DNA of 64,000 nt, from positions 106,453,369-106,517,368 of the forward strand of contig JAKTNV010000002.1 in the NCBI GenBank assembly GCA_022747635.1, in the 5' to 3' direction. The DNA is from Hetaerina americana (taxonomy: Eukaryota > Arthropoda > Insecta > Odonata > Calopterygidae). Numbering within the stretch: position 1 is the first letter of the stretch; each line of letters starts with the position of its first letter. A model generated the notes under the pieces. That model saw only the letters and a list, made by a program, of their open reading frames with translations, made no database searches and had not been told where the DNA came from. The position numbers and the translations under genes were made by a program. This document shows positions 58,001 to 64,000 of this stretch, piece after piece.

Positions 58001-60359
58001 AATAAGCGTTATTCACGGCAATAGCGTCTTTGCTTGGCTTGGCGGAAGTAGTGATTGTTTGTGAACGTATGCTGCCTGAGGTTAGATGGCTCGTGGATTG
58101 CTTAGGCGTTCCAATGCAAGTTGACATGTCCGTGTTGAAAGCTTACGAATGCAGTTTCTCGGAGCATCTATGTTGCACGAAAAAAACTTTGTGCTATTTT
58201 TCCTCCTCGCATTTGTCCAGGTTAAAAGAATTTTATCTCGTTAAAGATAACGTCCAATCGATTGTAGCAGTTGAGCGATGAATGAGGTATTTTTTATAAT
58301 CTGTATACAAATTCTTTGAATTTGTGATATTATCTTTGCGCAGTTTTTCTCCCAGTCTTACTGTTTCCCTTGCCTTAAAGGGTTTCCTATTGCATTTATG
58401 TGAACATTCATAGTTGAGTGTGTCAACAGCCTTGAGATAAAAGAGAATCTTGGGTTAGATTTTCGTGCGTAGGTATTCACAAGGTTTTCTGATTTACCCC
58501 CTTATTTTTTCCGTCCTTCAGCTCTTCACGTTATTCATATTCATTCGAGTGACAGTTTCCTAGCAGTGCAGGTTTGTTATTGAGAATTCGAAGCAGGTCA
58601 TCCCTAACTTATGAACAAAGCGAATGATATAATTTAGAAGTAAAGTTTGGATTTTGCTATTGCCTCGAGTAGCTGCTGTGCATAGGGATGGATATGTGCA
58701 TGGTGATAATTATTCCCTCGTGTCATTCAATATTGTGGGCTCTATGTCAGATTAGTTTATGGATTTCAGGGAAATTGTGTGGTTTCTAACCTTGGTGTAG
58801 TCTATTGATAAGTTCAAGTTATTATGTTACTGGGTGCATAGCATTTTTAAATACTACCATGTTGTATTTATATCAATTTCTGGAAGTAGGCAAAGGCAAT
58901 GACGTATATATCCACTTTTGGAGTGAATTATAAATAGAATCTCTTTAGTTTTAAAGCCTATGATGATCATCAATATATTCTTGAAGATGATTAATGGGAT
59001 ATTTTAAGATAGTTAGTCAGCGTAATTCTTTTCGCTAGTTAATTTTCGCTTCTACGTTAACATCAGCGCCTTGAAATTAGGACCACCGAAGAGTCAACTT
59101 GTAAGATTATTTGAGTAAGATTATAGAGTGTAGTCAACTTGTAAGATTATTTGTATTTTTTATTGTATATAGAAGAAGAATTATCTTGGTGGAGATTTTT
59201 GATTTAATGTCATAGAATTAAATAGGCTCACTGCTGGAGAGCCTTTAGTCCCCTGTTTTTAAAAATTGTCGTGTTTCTTTTTCTGATTTATCTTGGTTTT
59301 ATATGCACTAACATAAATATGAAAAATACGAAATATTCTTTTCTATGGTTGTACTTAAGGGATAAAATTGGTTGTTATATTTCTCCATCACTCATTTCAT
59401 CATATAACGTTGACTATTAATTACAGATGCTGATCGTTTGGCGTCAAGAAAAACTGTGACCCAAAAATGAAACAAATGGTTTAGCACAAATTGAGTAGCT
59501 TCAGGCGTGATGTGGTGGAAGTCGAACATAATGAACCTGATGGTACTACATAATGAACCATAATGGACCTCATGATGATGTAATACATCGAAACCCGGTC
59601 GTAAAATAAAATAAAAATTTGTCAAGGGGAAAAGTGCTTCGATCAGTTATTCAAAATGGTTTAGCTTTGCGATTTTTGCTTGAAATAGTTTTCCTTTGGG
59701 TATCAAGTGTATGGTTATCATAGCACGTCAAATTCGCTTGCTTAGGTCTGCATTTACATTAAATATAAGTATTATCCTACAAGCTGCCGCTAATTCGCTT
59801 GTCCGGATATTTTTAGGCGGCCAGTCATTTAATTTTTTCGGTATAGTGCATCTGAATTAATATTTGAAGCTGCAAAGGTATTTTGAACGTATTTTTCTGA
59901 TATTAGTATAAAAAGCGTTTTCACGTGGTCCGATATGCTTGTGCAAGTGGTACATGCTTGTAGATTACCAACTAAGTTCGAGAAGTTGATGGAATGTTTT
60001 CCCCAGGTGTTCATCACCGCGCTTTTGTTTCAGATTTTTCCGAGGATCATGAAGATCAGTTTATTTTAGGGCTATTGCCATTAACGTGAGTAGTCCGGCC
60101 ACGTACCCTTGCGGGACCCTGGAAGTTACTCGTCGCATGATCAACCGTCGTCACATATTACTTTTTGAGTGCGGTTAAAAAAGAATCGTGTTGTCAATTT
60201 ATTATTTTGCCTCCTGATTCCAATTATTAACCTCATTGTGCAGTACGAGATCAGAATCGTATTTAAAGCTTAGGGATATCGCTTGTCCTTAAATTTTCGC
60301 TTACCCCAATTACAAAATGTTGTGAACAACTTCTCTCGTTTCTCATGAAGTAGTTTAAG
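52057..60359. other. bun intron or intergenic sequence, nothing recognised
   Basis: About 8.3 kb scanned on both strands. Open frames such as 53738-53941, 55624-55887, 57821-58024 and 58030-58281 show no domain, and no splice-paired exon could be defended. No SINE or inverted repeat was noticed. A local imperfect duplication (GTCAACTTGTAAGATTATTT at 59094 and again at 59132) is the only repeat seen. Confidence 0.4.
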
Positions 60360-61060
60360 ATCAGGCGCCCATGTATGTTTTGCCGTCCATATGAAGTAGG
60401 CTTAACGAGAAACGCGCGCACAAACACAGATTGCAAGGTTTGGGTGTATCTCGTTGGGAGGAAGAGAGGATGGGATGGGGGGAATGTTGCAACACTTCCG
60501 CAGCCACTCCCCTGGCGGTCCCTTGGGTCCGATTCATCTCCGCCCCCACTTCCCCCTTCGAGAAGGGACCTTCTCGTTTAGCCGGCGCCGTGATTCGTGT
60601 TACGTGCGCCTCTTGATTAATAGCGGGCGCGTTCAATTAGAAACGCGATATGTCGTCAGGTGAGGAGGGGTTTGGAGTGAAGGGAAGGGGGTGGAGGATG
60701 CCCCCCCCATTCTCTCCCGGCGGACGCTCGATTGGGTGGGCGGCTGGCGACACGCAGCTAGCTGCTCTCGCTGGGGCAGGGAGTTAACGTGAGAGGCGGC
60801 CGGGGGGAGGGTGGGGGCGAGGGGTGTGTGGAGGCGGAGCGGAGGCCGGCAGGGACGACAGTGAGTGTCCTTTGGTGCACATCCGCCCCGCGTATGGAGG
60901 GTGGCCTTCCAATGGCGCCCTCTCCACCCACACTAGCGACAGGCTGTTTCCTATTCCCCATTTGTTAGCAAACCTCTCGGGCATGCCGAATAATACTGTT
61001 CCTCCTCTCTCTCTCGCCCCTCGTCGTCATCTGGCGGGTAAACATGCGGTGGCCTATATT
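60360..61060 (+). promoter_or_regulatory. CpG-rich, G-rich island; candidate promoter
   Basis: This strongly CpG-rich patch has several donor-like sites, for example GTCGTCAG|GTGAGG at about 60659 and ACGACA|GTGAGTG at about 60860. It also has a G-rich run with G-quadruplex potential (about 60796-60852). Many overlapping Pro/Arg/Gly-rich frames on both strands are compositional. It is the best alternative-promoter candidate in the right half, but no conserved coding start was recognised. Confidence 0.4.
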
Positions 61061-62240
61061 TATATTTGTCAGAGGGAAAGGATTACTGCTCCATTGTCTC
61101 ACGTCCGGATTAAAGAACTAAACTAAATATTGGAAATGTTAATGGTCATGGACGTGGTGTCACATTTTTCATGCATGAAGATGGTAGTTTAAGTAAAACA
61201 TTGTCAGCAGTTGGAACGGACCATAATTTCTTTAATTCGTTATAAAAGAATTTGAGTGAAAAAAAATGTTCCATCGATGCTTCTTAATAAGTTTCTCCCC
61301 GCTTAATTGTTTTCCGGTAAGGATGGTAAAAATTCGCGTGTGTTTGTAAACGAGGGTTTATTGTAATGATCTTTCATTAAATCCTTGCTGTCTTATAGTT
61401 ACGATGTTGAAGAAAACACTTGGAGGTTGGCCGAAGTCAACCTTAACGTTTGGGAGGTGTTGAAAATAAAAAAAAATTATAGTACTCGAAGCTATGATTG
61501 AAACACTCTGTACTTCCTCTGTGCTTTAAACCCCTGACTCAGCCCTTAGGATGTAGATAATGTTGAGATATCATGAACCTGTTATTGTTAGCCTTCCCTT
61601 CCAAAATGAATTGAAATATCCTCTCTCCGAGTCATCCATTTTGATGACTCGGCCATCTGAAGACTGCTGATTTTATGATAACGCCCTATGACCCAATTAG
61701 CCTTTGTTTGGTTTATTTCGAGGAATTGTTCGGTAACTTTTTTATTTGCATAATTACTATGTCATCGCTTTGTGTGAGTAGCATTATTGTGAGATTGTAT
61801 AGCATAACCACAATCTTAAACGGGTATACCGGTTTAATAAGTTAGTAGTAGGGTAGTCCCCACCTGGTATCAAACCTAGCGACGTATTAATGCCAAACAA
61901 CTAGGTTTTGGGGCTAGCTCCTTTCCAAGTGCGTCTTGCGTCTTCCAATATAGTGCCACTCGCTCATAAAACCATACTGCTTGTGTTTAGCTGGGTGTGT
62001 CCTGTAGTATCAGGCGAAATCGAATCCAGGGGGAGATGATATATTCTTTAAAGTTGAGATTTCCCTCATTATTTACGTTTGGTGCGATTGCATTTAAACG
62101 ATATTCCTTTTTCAATTTAAATTAATGTCTTCTTACGTTTCCTTTTTCGTGAACTATCAATCTAAATCGTGTCTTACCTTGGCATAAATGCGTGTGTCTC
62201 TCTCTCTGTGAGTAAGTCTCTATAGGGTTAGGTAAAAAAT
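61061..62240. other. bun intron or intergenic sequence, nothing recognised
   Basis: No gene supported. A stretch near 61850-62030 (TAGTCCCCACCTGGTATCAA, AAATCGAATCCAGGGGG) has a faint SINE-like look, but a paired A-box and B-box could not be shown. Confidence 0.35.
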
Positions 62241-62780
62241 CGAGAATTGTGGATTGATATTGTTTTAATGCTGGGGAATAATAATAGAATGGCAACCACC
62301 ATCTATTTTTGTCGAAAGTGTGCCTCTACCATTGGGAGAAATGTCGCAAAAGCAGCCACTTGGTTCGAAGATGTCGTCTGTGGCCCCCGCGATGGGGCCA
62401 TGCAGGCGGAGCTCGCACCCCGGTGGGGCAAGTCGGAAATTTCTCCATGAGCGCTCAAGCACAACCTTACATTGTTAGATGCTATAGAATTGAATTGGAT
62501 GTCATTCATGGAGTATCGAAGGAAGCCATACTTATTATATTTTGGTATGATTGATGCGGAGGTTTCCCTCCGTACTGTTTGCAAACGTCGTGGTTGAAGC
62601 GTTGCAAACTTCGAGGAAGGCGAAGTGCCACTGTTCATGTTCGCGTTTGTGGAATCCATTCGTGCTCTCTATGGTTGGAAACATGGATTTGGCATCCCAA
62701 TATACGTATATGTAACACCGTTTCCAACGTGAATCATTTGTTAGCGGGAACCACAGATAGAGTGGCTATAAGATAATAGA
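62241..62780. other. Unresolved CpG-rich stretch with long overlapping frames
   Basis: Both strands are open for more than 80 codons here (plus 62309-62554; minus 62303-62659, 118 codons). Neither translation resembles a known family, and no splice-flanked exon stands out. It is CpG-containing and could be an exon or regulatory DNA; I cannot decide. Confidence 0.25.
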
Positions 62781-64000
62781 CTAGGCGATTTTATTATCTC
62801 TGTGGACAGTTCCAAATCAACGCTGCCTTCGTCTTGTATGTTCCAAAGCAAGCACTTGCTTTTTTTTCAAATTTTCTAGATTCAGGCGATTCGCTCAACC
62901 GTCACCATAAAAGTTAATGAGTATTTTTCATCTTGTAGCAATTTTTTGTGTTTCTTATGTTTTGGGCGACTCATATTCAGTATTCCGAAATCCAGCCTAG
63001 AATTTAGAATTTCCGTGTGGCATGATGCAAGTGTTCCAGGAAAATTGTTATAATTAAAAATAGACGTATTTTTGTATAGCATTAGTAAGCTTCCATAGTT
63101 ATCCCAATAACTGCAACCGTTATTAACAATATAGACTAAACAGGTTAATAAAATTTACTTCTTTGTAAAAACGGTAATTTGTGATACTCATTTGAGCATT
63201 TATTTTGATGCAAACCTTTCATCAAATTCCTTCGATACAATATCGTGGCGAACAGTTAATGCCTTCTTTTACTCTTATTTGTGTAACTCTGGATCGTCGC
63301 ATCCGAATCGATTTTTTTTCTACACAGTCTTAATAAAATCCGATTTTCAAGTTCAAAACTCTAGTAAAATTTTGAATCGAAAATTAGCTGTCAAAATACT
63401 TCAATTCGATGAGCTAATGTTTTTGGCGAATCTTTATCATAATTGATATTAAGATATATAATTATCATTGATATTTTATCAGTAAATATTTTCACTCCAG
63501 GCATTCCCGACAAAACCATTCCGACGCGCATGGCTTCATTTCGAGCAGATTTCTATTCAATCACTTGTGCGTGCAAGCGGTAATATCTGTGTCGTGTTGG
63601 TACGAGGACAATTTGGAATGCGTTAGTCCATGATCGGGTCGAGCGGGCAGTGTTTTGAAGCTGAAAAATTCTCCTCCACACGAGCTCTCGAAATGCCGCA
63701 TGACAAGCATCTGCTCACACGTTTTTTCTCTCGAGCCCTTGATGATCGAGCACATATCGTGCATACCCCAAATTTCTCTCCCGCCCCCTCTCCATGCCGA
63801 GTGTCGCTCCCCGCGGCCCTCCCACCATCCCTTCCGTGGCCATGCCTCTTATTCCCTCGCAATTCATTCCTTTTCTTTTCCCAGCTACTTGATCTATATT
63901 AATCCTTTTCCCTTCCCTGTTCACGCCCCACCCCGCCACACTGCAGATCTCCCGTCCTATATATCGTCCTAGGGTTCCCCCTCCTGTCACTCCCCTTTCC
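62781..64000. other. AT-rich sequence ending in a C-rich, CpG-containing patch
   Basis: 62781-63500 is AT-rich with nothing recognised. From about 63600 to the edge the plus strand is C/T-rich with CpGs (CCCTCTCC and CCCGCGGCCC-type runs), another island-like patch cut by the window end. The open frames there are low-complexity Pro/Ser/Arg. Confidence 0.4.

Noticed and set aside
36022..64000. TSC-box/leucine-zipper exons of bun
   Set aside because: I looked for the conserved DNKIEQAMDLVKSHLM-type coding sequence on the plus strand and did not find it. The exons are presumably beyond the right edge.
1..64000. CRISPR array, rRNA, bacterial-type operon or integrated virus
   Set aside because: No regularly spaced repeats, rRNA-like stretches, compact co-directional genes or viral structural/replication domains were seen. 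The sequence is eukaryotic throughout.

Overview
The window looks like nuclear DNA of a pterygote insect. The evidence is a Bunched/TSC22 long-isoform exon, a split MFSD6-type transporter gene, mariner elements, CR1/Jockey-like non-LTR retrotransposons, several tRNA-derived SINEs and patchy CpG depletion of the kind left by gene-body methylation. The SINE families and the CpG pattern make me lean towards an early-branching or hemimetabolous order (perhaps Odonata), but this is a weak guess. Protein-coding content is small: two genes in head-to-head orientation, both running out of the window.

Layout. (1) 1-19.4 kb is AT-rich and CpG-poor. On the minus strand it carries the first recognisable coding exons of an MFSD6-like major facilitator protein (6373-6565 and 2419-2541), joined by a phase-1 intron of 3.8 kb. 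The rest of this block is intron-like sequence filled with old mobile DNA: a MITE, two reverse-transcriptase remnants in opposite orientation, an internally deleted mariner, a tiny TIR hairpin, a foldback pair of tRNA-SINEs, a frame-shifted non-LTR element (about 7.96-10.25 kb) and a 5'-truncated element with a long open RT frame (14.2-15.87 kb). (2) 19.4-24.0 kb switches abruptly to CpG-rich DNA with G-rich and then C-rich strand asymmetry. It has a strong minus-strand splice donor at 19758 and is the best candidate for the MFSD6-like promoter and 5' exon. (3) 24-33.3 kb is intergenic. It holds SINEs and a degenerate, inverted partial copy (about 31.58-31.85 kb) of the Gln-rich part of the neighbouring bun exon. 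(4) 33.3-36.0 kb is the 5' end and large first coding exon of a bunched/TSC22 long isoform (ATG 33605, splice donor after 36021). (5) 36.0-39.95 kb is CpG-poor bun intron; at about 39.96 kb the CpG density jumps about eightfold. (6) 40-64 kb is probably still bun intron, since the TSC-box exons were not found. It contains a mariner derivative rearranged into a 523-bp perfect palindrome (41.6-42.9 kb), a second SINE copy, microsatellites, and CpG-rich islands near 46.0-46.6, 48.9-49.25, 60.4-61.05 and 63.6-64.0 kb that could be alternative promoters.

No operons, CRISPR arrays, rRNA genes or intact tRNA genes are present. Bun long isoforms are growth-promoting regulators and MFSD6 is a multi-pass membrane transporter. 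Nothing in the sequence suggests that they act together beyond being neighbours. The most unusual structures are the mariner palindrome with a copied flank, the inverted bun-exon fragment just upstream of its parent gene, and the sharp CpG boundaries.
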